DNA of 46,161 nucleotides, from contig DLKM01000013.1 of the NCBI GenBank assembly GCA_002478945.1, positions 25,662 to 71,822 of the forward strand, read 5' to 3'. The position numbers and the translations under genes were made by a program. The notes under the pieces are model-generated. The model did no database searches. It was given only the letters and a program-made list of their open reading frames with translations, and was not told the origin of the DNA. Positions 16,746-25,342 of the stretch are shown here, piece by piece; the first letter of the stretch is position 1; each line of letters begins with the position of its first letter. Origin of the DNA: Christensenella sp. UBA7588 (lineage in GTDB: Bacteria; Bacillota; Clostridia; Christensenellales; CAG-917).

Positions 16746-18146
16746 TCAGATTCTCTCTGCAAAAGAACCGTCTTTCGTGTCTTTTACGGTGTATCCGAGC
16801 GCGGTGATTTTAGCACGGATTTCGTCGGCTTTTGCCCAGTCTTTGTTTTGTTTCGCGACTTTTCTTTCCTCCACGAGGTCAAGCACTTCTTGGGGAATAT
16901 CGCTCTCTTTTTGCGCTTGTTTCGCTTCGTAATACGCAATAAAATCTTGCGGTTTTTCTTTGAAAAGTCCTAGCAACGAATACGTCTTGACCACTTGATT
17001 TGCGTCTGCAACCGCATCGCTGTCGCCTGCTTTGAGTTTTGCTTTTATACCCTTGAAAATACCGAACAAATCCGCAAGTGCTTTCGCCGTATTGAAATCG
17101 TCGTCCATTGCGCGATTGAATCCGTCGTCAATCCATTTGCTCTCTTTGTCGCTCGTAAGTCCGCTCTTTTGCACCTCGTCAAGCACCTTGTAAAAGCCGT
17201 AAACGTGCTTGTCCGCTTCGGGGAACAAATCGTCCGTGATATTGATGTCGCCTCTGTAATTCGTCTGCAAAAGCGCGTATTTGATTGTGTCGGGCTTGTA
17301 TTCTTTGAGCAAATCCGCAAGCAAGAGGCTGTTGCCGAGCGACTTGCTCATCTTTTGTCCGTTTACCTTGATAAGTCCGTTGTGAATCCAGTATTTTGCA
17401 AACTGCTTACCCGTGAGAGATTCGGTTTGCGCAATCTCGTTCTCGTGATGCGGGAAAATCAAATCTCTGCCGCCGCCGTGGACGTCGATTTGCTCTCCGA
17501 ACGCCGCCATATTCATTGCCGAGCATTCGATATGCCAACCCGGTCTGCCTTTTCCCCACGGAGATTCCCAGTATATCTCGCCTTCTTTTGCGGATTTCCA
17601 CAATGCGAAGTCAAGCGGATTGCGTTTGTTTTCCTCGTTTTCGATACGCACGCTCTCGTAGGCGTCCTCGAGCTTTCTTCCGCTCAATTTGCCGTATCCC
17701 GGGAAACTCTCGACGGAGAAATACACGTCTCCTCTTTCCGTCGCGTAAGCGTGACCTTTCTCGATAAGTTTGGAAACGAATGAGATGATATTGCCGATAT
17801 TGTCGGTAGCCTTGAGCCAGATAGTCGGGTCGTCCACCTCGAACTCTCTCATAAGTCCGTCAATGCGTTCAATCATCATTTTTGCGTATTCGAGCGCGGG
17901 GATACCCGTCTCTTGAGACTTTGCGATAATCTTGTCGTCGACGTCGGTATAATTGCGGGCGTAGTTGACTTTATATCCGATTTTTTCGAAGTATTTGCGG
18001 ATAATATCGTAAATCAACGCCTGATATGCGTGTCCGATATGAGCGTCTCCCGACACCGTTATGCCGCAAGCGTACATATTGACTTGTCCGTCGTGAAGCG
18101 GAACGAAGTCCTCTTTTTTTCTTGTAAGAGTGTTGTAAATTTTCAT
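16746..18146 (-). CDS. cysS: Cysteinyl-tRNA synthetase
   Basis: The 466-residue class I synthetase charges tRNA-Cys. It has the HIGH signature at 36-39 and KMSKS at 265-269. The zinc that selects cysteine is probably held by C27, C208, H233 and E237. The C-terminal anticodon-binding part ends with the usual ADEIRAKITALGY segment. Length is typical. It starts 6 nt after the cysE stop, and the pairing of cysteine synthesis with cysteine charging is common in Bacillota. No T-box leader is visible before cysE or cysS, so control seems to come from the ftsH promoter. Confidence 0.98.
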   Translation of the reverse strand: MKIYNTLTRKKEDFVPLHDGQVNMYACGITVSGDAHIGHAYQALIYDIIRKYFEKIGYKVNYARNYTDVDDKIIAKSQETGIPALEYAKMMIERIDGLMREFEVDDPTIWLKATDNIGNIISFVSKLIEKGHAYATERGDVYFSVESFPGYGKLSGRKLEDAYESVRIENEENKRNPLDFALWKSAKEGEIYWESPWGKGRPGWHIECSAMNMAAFGEQIDVHGGGRDLIFPHHENEIAQTESLTGKQFAKYWIHNGLIKVNGQKMSKSLGNSLLLADLLKEYKPDTIKYALLQTNYRGDINITDDLFPEADKHVYGFYKVLDEVQKSGLTSDKESKWIDDGFNRAMDDDFNTAKALADLFGIFKGIKAKLKAGDSDAVADANQVVKTYSLLGLFKEKPQDFIAYYEAKQAQKESDIPQEVLDLVEERKVAKQNKDWAKADEIRAKITALGYTVKDTKDGSFAERI

Positions 18147-18152
18147 AGTCTT

Positions 18153-18896
18153 TTATTGCGGTTTATCCGCTTTTTCTTGTTGATTCTGTTCAAATTGCGA
18201 CTCTATTTCTTCAACTTCGGCAGGCAACATATTGTCCTCGTCCAAAGTTATGGAATATCTGCAAGCGTGTACGTCCAACGCTTTTTCGAGTTGATACAAA
18301 CGCTTGTTGAGCCGCTTAAATTCTTCCATAATCGGGTCGGGCAACAGAATTTGGTCCATATCCGCAACACGCTTTCCGCATTGCTTGACCACTCTGCCCG
18401 GAACGCCCACCACCGTCGAATAAGGCGGTACGTCTTTCAGCACCACGCTTCCCGCGCCGATTTTGCTGTGCGCACCTATATGCACGGGGCCGAGAACCTT
18501 TGCGCCTGCGCAAATCATAACGCCCTCCTCTATGGTCGGGTGGCGTTTGCCCACGTCCTTGCCCGTACCTCCAAGCGTAACTCCCTGATAAAGCACGCAG
18601 TCGTTTCCGATTTCCGTGGTCTCGCCTATGACAAGTCCTACGCCGTGGTCGATAAATATTCCCGAGCCGATGTTTGCGGCAGGATGTATATCGATACCCG
18701 TCGTGACTTTTGCCTTGTAAGATATGTATACGGCAAGGGTTCTAAGCCCCTTTTGCCAGCACCAATGCGCATAACGATAGGCGCACAGGGCTTTATAGCC
18801 CGTGTACGTCTTTTTTACCGACCGCTTGCTTATTGCGGCAGGGTCGCTTTGCAAAATCTTTTGCAAATCTCGTTTTTTTGCTTGGCGAATCGTCAT
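18153..18896 (-). CDS. cysE: Serine O-acetyltransferase
   Basis: The 247-residue enzyme acetylates serine with acetyl-CoA, the first step of cysteine synthesis. The C-terminal two thirds fold as a left-handed beta helix of hexapeptide repeats (about residues 65-170), with the catalytic segment IDHGVGLVIGETTEIG and the GGTGKDVGKRHPTI loop. A longer than usual C-terminal tail (about 180-247), with acidic and glutamine-rich sequence, follows. GAGG lies 4 nt before the ATG. It begins 9 nt after ftsH and ends 6 nt before cysS, so the three genes form one operon. Confidence 0.95.
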   Translation of the reverse strand: MTIRQAKKRDLQKILQSDPAAISKRSVKKTYTGYKALCAYRYAHWCWQKGLRTLAVYISYKAKVTTGIDIHPAANIGSGIFIDHGVGLVIGETTEIGNDCVLYQGVTLGGTGKDVGKRHPTIEEGVMICAGAKVLGPVHIGAHSKIGAGSVVLKDVPPYSTVVGVPGRVVKQCGKRVADMDQILLPDPIMEEFKRLNKRLYQLEKALDVHACRYSITLDEDNMLPAEVEEIESQFEQNQQEKADKPQ

Positions 18897-18905
18897 ACTA
18901 CCTCG

Positions 18906-20870
18906 TTATTTGGTCTCGTCGGCAGGTTTGGTTTGTTCGCTCGTGTCGACAGGTTTTGTTTGTTCGGTTTTGACGGCGTCGATGCTCGTTTGATTGCCGT
19001 CGTCTGGTCTGTTGACTTTGGATGAGAACAAACTGTCGGCGTTGTCGTTTTTCTCTCCGAACAATGCGTCGATTTCGTCCTCGTAAATGGTCTCTTTTTC
19101 GTAAAGAGCCTTGACCATTGCGTCCATAACCGAACGATTTTCTTTCAGTATATTTATTGCTACCTGATATTGTTCGTCGATGATAGTCTTGACTTCCTCG
19201 TCAATCTTTGCCGCGACCTCCTCGCTGTAGTTGAGGTGCGTCTGATAATCTCTGCCGAGGAACACTTCTTCGCTTGAGCCGAGATACATATTGCCGATGG
19301 AACTCGACATACCCCATTCGGTAACCATCTTTCTTGCAAGTTGCGAAGCGCGTTGAATATCGTTGGACGCGCCCGTAGAGATGTCCTGAATGACGAGTTC
19401 TTCCGCCGCGCGACCGCCGAGCATCATTGCTATGTTGTCAAGCAATTTGCCTTTTGTCATATGGTTGTCGTCGTTTTCGGGCAACGTAATGGTGTAGCCT
19501 GCCGCCATTCCGCGCGGAATAATACTCACTTCGTGTACGTTGTCGCAATGTTTCATAAGTTTTGCGACGATTGCGTGTCCGCTCTCGTGATACGCCGTTA
19601 TGCGCTTGTCGGACTCGGTTACGAGACGAGATTTCTTTGCGGGGCCTGCCATAACTTTGTTGATAGCCTCGCTGATGTCTTTCATACTGATGATTTTTCT
19701 GTCGTCTCTTGCCGCAAGAATTGCCGATTCGTTGAGAATGTTCTCGATGTCCGCGCCGGTAAAGCCTGCCGTGAGTCTTGCAAGACTCTTGAAGTTAATA
19801 TCCGCGGCAAGCGGTTTGTTGCGAGCGTGTACTTTGAATATTTCTTCTCTGCCCTTGACGTCGGGTACGTTGACGTAGATTTGTCTGTCGAATCTGCCCG
19901 GACGCATAAGCGCGGGGTCGAGAATGTCCGCGCGGTTGGTTGCCGCCATAACGATAATCGAAGAACTTGCCTCGAAACCGTCCATTTGCACAAGCAACTG
20001 GTTGAGCGTCTGCTCTCTCTCGTCGTTTCCGCCGCCGAGACCTGCGCCTCTTTGACGACCTACCGCGTCGATTTCGTCAATGAAGATGATGCAAGGCATA
20101 TTCTTTTGCGCTTGCTCGAACAAATCTCTTACGCGCGACGCGCCTACGCCGACGAACATCTCGACGAAGTCTGAACCGCTTATGGAGAAGAACGGCACGT
20201 TTGCCTCGCCTGCAACCGCCTTTGCAAACAACGTTTTACCCGTTCCCGGAGGGCCTACGAGAAGAACGCCTCTCGGAATTCGCGCGCCTATATCCGTGTA
20301 TTTTTTGGGATGTTTGAGGAAGTCGACAATCTCTTGCAACTCTTGCTTTTCCTCGTCCGCGCCCGCAACGTCGTTAAAGCGAACCTTGATGTCGCGCACT
20401 TGATTTGCTTTGGTTTTGCCGAAGTTCATCGCCTGCGAATTTGCACCTGCACTCTTGCGAAGCACAATCATAAAGATTGCGAAAAGCGCGCCGTAAAGAA
20501 TGAGCGGCACTACGATACTCGAAATGAGCGAACCGCTCGAGGGGTCGTCGAATCTAACCGTCGTACCGTCGAGATAATGGTTGTCTTGCCAGTCTTTCAA
20601 ATCGTCGTAGAATTTCGTTCCTCTGATGTTAACGTAATAGTTGTAACCCTTTTCGCCTCTCTTTTGGATTTTTACGACGTAATTTCCTTCGATATAAAGC
20701 GATTCAACGGGCTTGTTTTCGGTGTCTTTAATCCAACTTTCGAGGCTGTTTTCCGAACCCGAATAAACCAATTCTTCGGGTCTTGTCAGCTCGTAAGCAA
20801 TCACGAATGCTATGATTACAAGCAAAATCACACCGACTATAATTAACGTGCGTCTGGTTGATGTTTTCAT
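18906..20870 (-). CDS. ftsH: ATP-dependent zinc metalloprotease FtsH
   Basis: The 654-residue membrane protease degrades damaged or unassembled membrane proteins and some regulators. Its layout is a transmembrane segment at about 9-27, an extracytoplasmic domain to about 113, a second membrane segment at about 115-137, and an AAA+ domain with Walker A GPPGTGKT (206-213), Walker B IIFIDEIDA (261-269) and the second region of homology near 310-330. A peptidase domain with HESGH (428-432) follows. The C-terminal tail carries an EQTKP-type repeat (around residues 635-650). AGGAGGA precedes the ATG. It leads an operon with cysE and cysS; such a link to cysteine genes is not functionally explained. 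Confidence 0.98.
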   Translation of the reverse strand: MKTSTRRTLIIVGVILLVIIAFVIAYELTRPEELVYSGSENSLESWIKDTENKPVESLYIEGNYVVKIQKRGEKGYNYYVNIRGTKFYDDLKDWQDNHYLDGTTVRFDDPSSGSLISSIVVPLILYGALFAIFMIVLRKSAGANSQAMNFGKTKANQVRDIKVRFNDVAGADEEKQELQEIVDFLKHPKKYTDIGARIPRGVLLVGPPGTGKTLFAKAVAGEANVPFFSISGSDFVEMFVGVGASRVRDLFEQAQKNMPCIIFIDEIDAVGRQRGAGLGGGNDEREQTLNQLLVQMDGFEASSSIIVMAATNRADILDPALMRPGRFDRQIYVNVPDVKGREEIFKVHARNKPLAADINFKSLARLTAGFTGADIENILNESAILAARDDRKIISMKDISEAINKVMAGPAKKSRLVTESDKRITAYHESGHAIVAKLMKHCDNVHEVSIIPRGMAAGYTITLPENDDNHMTKGKLLDNIAMMLGGRAAEELVIQDISTGASNDIQRASQLARKMVTEWGMSSSIGNMYLGSSEEVFLGRDYQTHLNYSEEVAAKIDEEVKTIIDEQYQVAINILKENRSVMDAMVKALYEKETIYEDEIDALFGEKNDNADSLFSSKVNRPDDGNQTSIDAVKTEQTKPVDTSEQTKPADETK

Positions 20871-20940
20871 CGTTCCTCCTGGAATGCGGTATATATATAA
20901 CTAGATTTTTGCATCGATATGCTATATATATGTTCTACAC

Positions 20941-20969
20941 ATTATAAAAATTAAATACGAAAAAGTCAA
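20941..20969 (-). promoter_or_regulatory. Promoter of the ftsH-cysE-cysS operon
   Basis: On the minus strand, -35 TTGACT (20969-20964), a 17-nt spacer and consensus -10 TATAAT (20946-20941), about 70 nt before the ftsH start. The rest of 20871-21120 is AT-rich with a few short palindromes and no gene. Confidence 0.8.
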
Positions 20970-21120
20970 TGCAACTCGAACATTTAAGTCGATATTGCAT
21001 TGCGATTCTCCGTCTATTATGTGAAAATCTTATCGATAAATTATTAAATCGATATTAAAAACGCAAGTTCGCATTTGCGAAATATTAGGTTTATTCCAGT
21101 ATCTAAATATATTTTATATA

Positions 21121-21146
21121 AAAATATGAAATTTTTTTCATATTTT
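21121..21146. promoter_or_regulatory. Upstream operator of the ABC exporter
   Basis: AAAATATGAAA and TTTCATATTTT are perfect 11-base arms around TTTT. It lies right before the -35 element. A related palindrome follows the -10, so a dimeric repressor may bind both. Confidence 0.7.
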
Positions 21147-21148
21147 GA

Positions 21149-21177
21149 TTGACATCTCGAAATCGGGTAAATACAAT
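21149..21177 (+). promoter_or_regulatory. Promoter of the ABC exporter operon
   Basis: A consensus -35 TTGACA (21149-21154), a 17-nt spacer and a -10 TACAAT (21172-21177), flanked by two operator-like palindromes. Confidence 0.8.
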
Positions 21178-21179
21178 AA

Positions 21180-21199
21180 ATGTGAAATAAATTTCATAT
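21180..21199. promoter_or_regulatory. Downstream operator of the ABC exporter
   Basis: ATGTGAAAT and ATTTCATAT form an inverted repeat with one mismatch around AA. It shares the ATATGAAA half-site with the palindrome at 21121-21146 and overlaps the predicted transcription start. Confidence 0.65.
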
Positions 21200-21219
21200 T
21201 TGACAACGAGGTAATAGAT

Positions 21220-21921
21220 ATGACTGTCGCACAATTCAAAAACGTAACGAAAGTTTATAAAAGCGGAGAACACGAAATGCGTGCGCTCGACGGCGTGGAT
21301 ATGGAGTTGCCCGCAGGCAAATTCGTGGTTATTTTAGGACCGAGCGGAGCGGGAAAATCCACTCTTTTGAACTTGCTCGGAGGTCTGGACAGCCCCACGA
21401 GCGGACAAATCGTCGTTGACGGAAAGGACATTTCCACACTCACCAACAACGAGCTTGCGGATTACCGTGCGTCGCACGTCGGATTCGTATTTCAATTCTA
21501 CAATCTTATCCCGACTTTGACGGTGCTTGAAAACGTCGCTCTCGTGAAAGAGATTGTCAAAGACGCTCTCGACCCTGCGCAAATACTCGAGGAAGTCGGA
21601 CTTAAAGACCACCTGCACAACTTCCCATCCGAACTTTCGGGCGGAGAACAACAACGCGTTTCCATTGCTCGCGCGATTGCGAAAAATCCGAAAATTTTGC
21701 TTTGCGACGAGCCGACGGGCGCGCTCGACTCGGCAACGGGCGTGCTTGTGCTCAAACTGCTACTTAATATGGCGAAAAATTACAACAAAACTATCGTTAT
21801 CGTCACGCACAACCAAAATATCGCAAAAATGGCGGACGTCGTGGTTAAGGTCAAAAACGGAAAAATTCATTCGTACGAAGAACAAGCCGCACCGTTGAGC
21901 GCGGACGAGGTGGAGTGGTAA
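21220..21921 (+). CDS. ABC exporter ATPase (MacB/LolD type)
   Basis: The 233-residue ATPase has Walker A GPSGAGKS at 40-47, the Q-loop near 92, the signature LSGGEQQ at 139-145 and Walker B ILLCDEP at 159-165 followed by TGALDS. These are typical of the MacB/LolD class that works with FtsX-type permeases. I chose the ATG at 21220 because GAGG lies 8 nt upstream; a longer in-frame reading from 21145 would start inside the upstream operator and promoter. The permease gene follows with a one-base gap, forming a two-gene operon. Two palindromes around the promoter suggest repression, but no regulator gene is adjacent. The substrate is unknown; peptides, lipids or antibiotics are typical for the class. 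Confidence 0.95.
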   Translation: MTVAQFKNVTKVYKSGEHEMRALDGVDMELPAGKFVVILGPSGAGKSTLLNLLGGLDSPTSGQIVVDGKDISTLTNNELADYRASHVGFVFQFYNLIPTLTVLENVALVKEIVKDALDPAQILEEVGLKDHLHNFPSELSGGEQQRVSIARAIAKNPKILLCDEPTGALDSATGVLVLKLLLNMAKNYNKTIVIVTHNQNIAKMADVVVKVKNGKIHSYEEQAAPLSADEVEW

Positions 21922-21922
21922 T

Positions 21923-24196
21923 ATGTTGTTCAAAAAACTTATCCGCACAACGTGGAAATACAAAGCGCAATTCATATCGATGATTATTATGGTGGCTATC
22001 GGCATCGGAATGTTCGTCGGTTTCAATATGGAATGGTACAGCATAGTGCGCGACACCGACGACTTCTTTGAAAAAACCGCCCTTTCCGACTACGTAATCG
22101 TTGACGAAACGGGATTTTCAAAAGAAAGCGTCGAGAAAATCAAAAATATCGAGGGCGTGGATTTTGCAACCCGCTTTCTCAACATAAACGTCGCCGTCAA
22201 AGAAAAGAACAATCGCCTCGCGCTCAACGTTGCCGAGGAATACGGCAACGTGTCGAGGTTTATGCTCATATCGGGAAGCGACTACGACAAAGACAGCGAA
22301 AACGGAATTTGGCTTTCCGACCAGTTTGCGGCGGCAAACGACGTTAAAGTGGGCGACGAACTCACACTAACCTACTCGACGTTGCAACTTAAAGGCGTCG
22401 TGAAAGGTCTCGTCAAAGCGGGCGAATTTCTCGTGTGCGTTCCCGACAGCAATCAACTTATGCCCGACTTCAAAACATACGGTTTTGCGTTCATAACGCC
22501 CGTAATGCTCAAATCCGCTATGGGACGCGAGTTCTACACCCAAATCAACGTCAAATCCGACCTTGACAAAACGGATATGGAACGCCTCGTAAAAAACGCT
22601 TTGGGAAAGACTTCCCTCGTGCTTTCGCGCGACGAAAACAATGCGTACGCGAGCGCGCAAGGCGAAGTTCAGGAAGGCAAAACTATGGGCGCGATTCTGC
22701 CCGTAATGTTCTTGCTCATCGGCATACTCACAATGGTGACCACTATGCACAGAGTCACCATAAACGAAAAACGTCAGATAGGCACGCTCAAAGCACTCGG
22801 TTTCAGAGACGGAAAAATTCTTTGGCACTACACCTCGTACGGTCTGTTTATCGGCGTCGTGGGCGCAATACTCGGAATTGCGCTCGGCTATGCGGTGGCG
22901 TACATCATCATCAGCCCGAACGGCACGATGGGAACGTACTTCGACTTGCCCTCTTGGAAACTGTTTTTGCCTTGGTACTGCTGGCTCATAGTCGCGCTTA
23001 TCGTGGGATTGCTTACTCTTATAAGTTTCCTCTCCGTAAAGCAAATGCTCAAAGGAACCGCCGCCGACGCGCTTCGTCCGTATACCCCCAAGAAAATGCA
23101 CAAAACGGTGTTTGAAAAGACGAAAGTGTGGGATAAACTGCCGTTTGGGACAAAATGGAACACGAGAGACGTGTTGCGCCATAAAAACCGCTCGTTTATG
23201 ACCCTTTTCGGCATAATCGGTTGTATGATTTTGCTCGTCGACGGTCTGGGTATGAAAGACACTATGGACGTGTATATGGACTCGCTGACGAACGAAGTTT
23301 GCAACTACACCACTCGCATAAACGTGTCGCAAACCGCAACCAACGAAAACGCTATAGAAGTAGCAAACAAATATCTTGGCGACTACGTTGCAAGTCAGTC
23401 GGTTAAACTAAACGACAAAACCGTGAGCCTCGACATATACAACGTCACTCGCGACAAAATCAGATTTTTGGACGAGGACAACGACACGGTAAATCTCGGC
23501 GATGAGGGCGCGTACATTTGTCTGCGCATTGCCGACAGAGGCGTAAAAGTGGGCGATTACATCGAATTTTCGCCGTTCGGAAGCGAAAACACCTACAAAG
23601 TCAAGGTCGCGGGTATTTTGCGTTCGCTCACGAGCGAGAGCATTACGATGACGGAAAAATGCGCGCAAAACGCGGGTATTCCCTATAAAATCACCTCGAT
23701 ATACACCGACGAAACAGAAATCGCCGCTTCAGACTACATCTCTGGCACGCAATCCAAAAAAGTCATCGTCGATTCCTACTCCACCCTTATGGAACTTACA
23801 AACACTATGGTTTGGGTGTTCGTTGCCGCCGCCGTGCTGTTGGGAACGATAGTTTTGTACAACCTCGGCACGATGAGTTACGTCGAAAGAAGCCGTGAGC
23901 TTGCAACGCTAAAAGTGGTAGGTTTCAGAGACTTGCACATAGCACGATTGCTCGTCGGGCAGAATATGGCGCTCACGATTCTCGGTATAATAATAGGATT
24001 GCCCGCAGGATACGGACTTTTCGTAGTCATTTGCAAATATCTCGCTTCCGAGTTTGAATTGAAAGTATCTTTCGGCGCGCTTACCTACTGCGTGAGCATA
24101 TTGCTTACGTTCTGCGTGTCGCTGGTCGTAAGTTTGTTCATCGCGCGCAAAAACAAAAAAATCGATATGGTCGAAGCTCTCAAAGGCACAGAATAA
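21923..24196 (+). CDS. ABC exporter permease with two FtsX domains
   Basis: The 757-residue permease has a membrane segment at about 17-34 and a large extracytoplasmic domain (about 40-255). An FtsX core of three to four segments follows (about 256-380). A second membrane segment (about 425-440) leads to another extracytoplasmic domain and a second FtsX core at the C-terminus (about 635-750). The conserved 'ETLKALGF'-type coupling motif appears twice, as GTLKALGFRDGKI and ATLKVVGFRDLHI. Such fused duplicated permeases act as one subunit with the preceding ATPase to move or extract substrates at the membrane surface. It starts one base after the ATPase stop. Confidence 0.94.
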   Translation: MLFKKLIRTTWKYKAQFISMIIMVAIGIGMFVGFNMEWYSIVRDTDDFFEKTALSDYVIVDETGFSKESVEKIKNIEGVDFATRFLNINVAVKEKNNRLALNVAEEYGNVSRFMLISGSDYDKDSENGIWLSDQFAAANDVKVGDELTLTYSTLQLKGVVKGLVKAGEFLVCVPDSNQLMPDFKTYGFAFITPVMLKSAMGREFYTQINVKSDLDKTDMERLVKNALGKTSLVLSRDENNAYASAQGEVQEGKTMGAILPVMFLLIGILTMVTTMHRVTINEKRQIGTLKALGFRDGKILWHYTSYGLFIGVVGAILGIALGYAVAYIIISPNGTMGTYFDLPSWKLFLPWYCWLIVALIVGLLTLISFLSVKQMLKGTAADALRPYTPKKMHKTVFEKTKVWDKLPFGTKWNTRDVLRHKNRSFMTLFGIIGCMILLVDGLGMKDTMDVYMDSLTNEVCNYTTRINVSQTATNENAIEVANKYLGDYVASQSVKLNDKTVSLDIYNVTRDKIRFLDEDNDTVNLGDEGAYICLRIADRGVKVGDYIEFSPFGSENTYKVKVAGILRSLTSESITMTEKCAQNAGIPYKITSIYTDETEIAASDYISGTQSKKVIVDSYSTLMELTNTMVWVFVAAAVLLGTIVLYNLGTMSYVERSRELATLKVVGFRDLHIARLLVGQNMALTILGIIIGLPAGYGLFVVICKYLASEFELKVSFGALTYCVSILLTFCVSLVVSLFIARKNKKIDMVEALKGTE

Positions 24197-24211
24197 AAAT
24201 GCGGAATGCAA

Positions 24212-24247
24212 AAGGCAGACGAGCGAATCGTCTGCCTTATTTTTTTA
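24212..24247 (+). terminator. Terminator of the ABC exporter operon
   Basis: AAGGCAGACG pairs with CGTCTGCCTT around a seven-base loop, followed by ATTTTTTT. Confidence 0.9.
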
Positions 24248-24480
24248 CGTTTTTTCTCTTTTTTTATTTGCGAAAATTAAATGTTTTTCAAGTATTTTCA
24301 GCCGATTTTAACGATTTTTTCGATATATACCGAAGCATTGTATAAGATATGCACACATTTATACGCTTTTGTCTATTATTCGGGCGTTTTTGATTGTATT
24401 TCTATCGAATTTTGTCGAAAAACACAATTAGATGTCGCAATTAAGGTTATTTTAAGTATTTATAATATAAACTATTAAGG
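24248..24480. other. AT-rich spacer without a gene
   Basis: I see no open frame with a ribosome binding site and no RNA family here. It separates the FtsX-type exporter operon from the ABC-2 operon. A TATAAT-like sequence near 24460-24470 could be an extra start region. Confidence 0.5.
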
Positions 24481-24509
24481 TTGACATAATACAATTTGTC
24501 AAGTAAAAT
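24481..24509 (+). promoter_or_regulatory. Promoter of the ABC-2 / surface-protein operon
   Basis: A consensus -35 TTGACA (24481-24486), a 17-nt spacer and a -10 TAAAAT (24504-24509). The -35 TTGACA also forms an inverted repeat with TGTCAA (24497-24502), which may be an operator. Confidence 0.65.
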
Positions 24510-24580
24510 ACAACAACTGCGTTACCTGCGCGCGCATCGCACACATTATTACACATACGCGCATAAGAAGTCTGGGAGTT

Positions 24581-25342
24581 ATGGAAAGAATTTATACAAC
24601 CGAGCCGTCTTTGAATATCGAACATCTGACAAAACAATATCCGTCGGCGAAAAACGTCGCTCTCGACGATTTTTCCGTATGCTGTTATCCCGGAGAGATA
24701 GTCGGTCTGCTCGGTCATAACGGCGCGGGAAAATCCACCACCCTCAAATGCGTTACGGGCATACTGCCGTACTCGAAAGGCAAAATCGTCATAAACGGAT
24801 ACGATATTTCAAAAGACCCCGTAAAAGCAAAAAGCACTTTCGGATTCGTGAGCGACAAGCACGACGTGTTTGTCAAATTTACGGGAATTCAATATATAGA
24901 TTTTATGGCAAACGCATACGGCGTGAGCGTGGAGGACAGAAAAAAACGCCTCGAGATTCTGGAAGAAGTGTTCTGCCTCAAGGACAGACTCTTTGACACA
25001 ATCAACGACTACTCGCACGGTATGCGCCAAAAAATCTGTATGATGGGCAGCCTTATCCACGAGCCGAAACTTTGGATACTTGACGAACCTATGATAGGTC
25101 TCGACCCCGTAACGACCGCAAACGTATGCGACTTTATGAAACGCTACGCCGCGCAAGGCAACTGTATATTGTTTTCTTCGCACAACATCAACTCGGTGCA
25201 AAAACTGTGCGACAGAGCAGTCATCATTCACAACGGAATAAAAACGGACGACTTTTATTTTGACGACTTCAAAAAAGAACGTCCCGACGTTGATTTGGAA
25301 GAATATTTCCTCACTCGCACCACCAAAGAGACGGACAAATGA
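24581..25342 (+). CDS. ABC-2 type transporter ATPase
   Basis: The 253-residue ATPase has Walker A GHNGAGKS at 45-52, a degenerate signature YSHGMRQ at 144-150 in place of LSGGQ, Walker B LWILDEP at 164-170 and the switch His in SSHNI. The signature form is usual for ATPases that pair with ABC-2 permeases. GGGAG lies just before the ATG. Its end overlaps the permease start by four bases (ATGA). The operon continues into two very large surface proteins, so the transporter may export, modify or assemble something tied to them. Confidence 0.95.
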   Translation: MERIYTTEPSLNIEHLTKQYPSAKNVALDDFSVCCYPGEIVGLLGHNGAGKSTTLKCVTGILPYSKGKIVINGYDISKDPVKAKSTFGFVSDKHDVFVKFTGIQYIDFMANAYGVSVEDRKKRLEILEEVFCLKDRLFDTINDYSHGMRQKICMMGSLIHEPKLWILDEPMIGLDPVTTANVCDFMKRYAAQGNCILFSSHNINSVQKLCDRAVIIHNGIKTDDFYFDDFKKERPDVDLEEYFLTRTTKETDK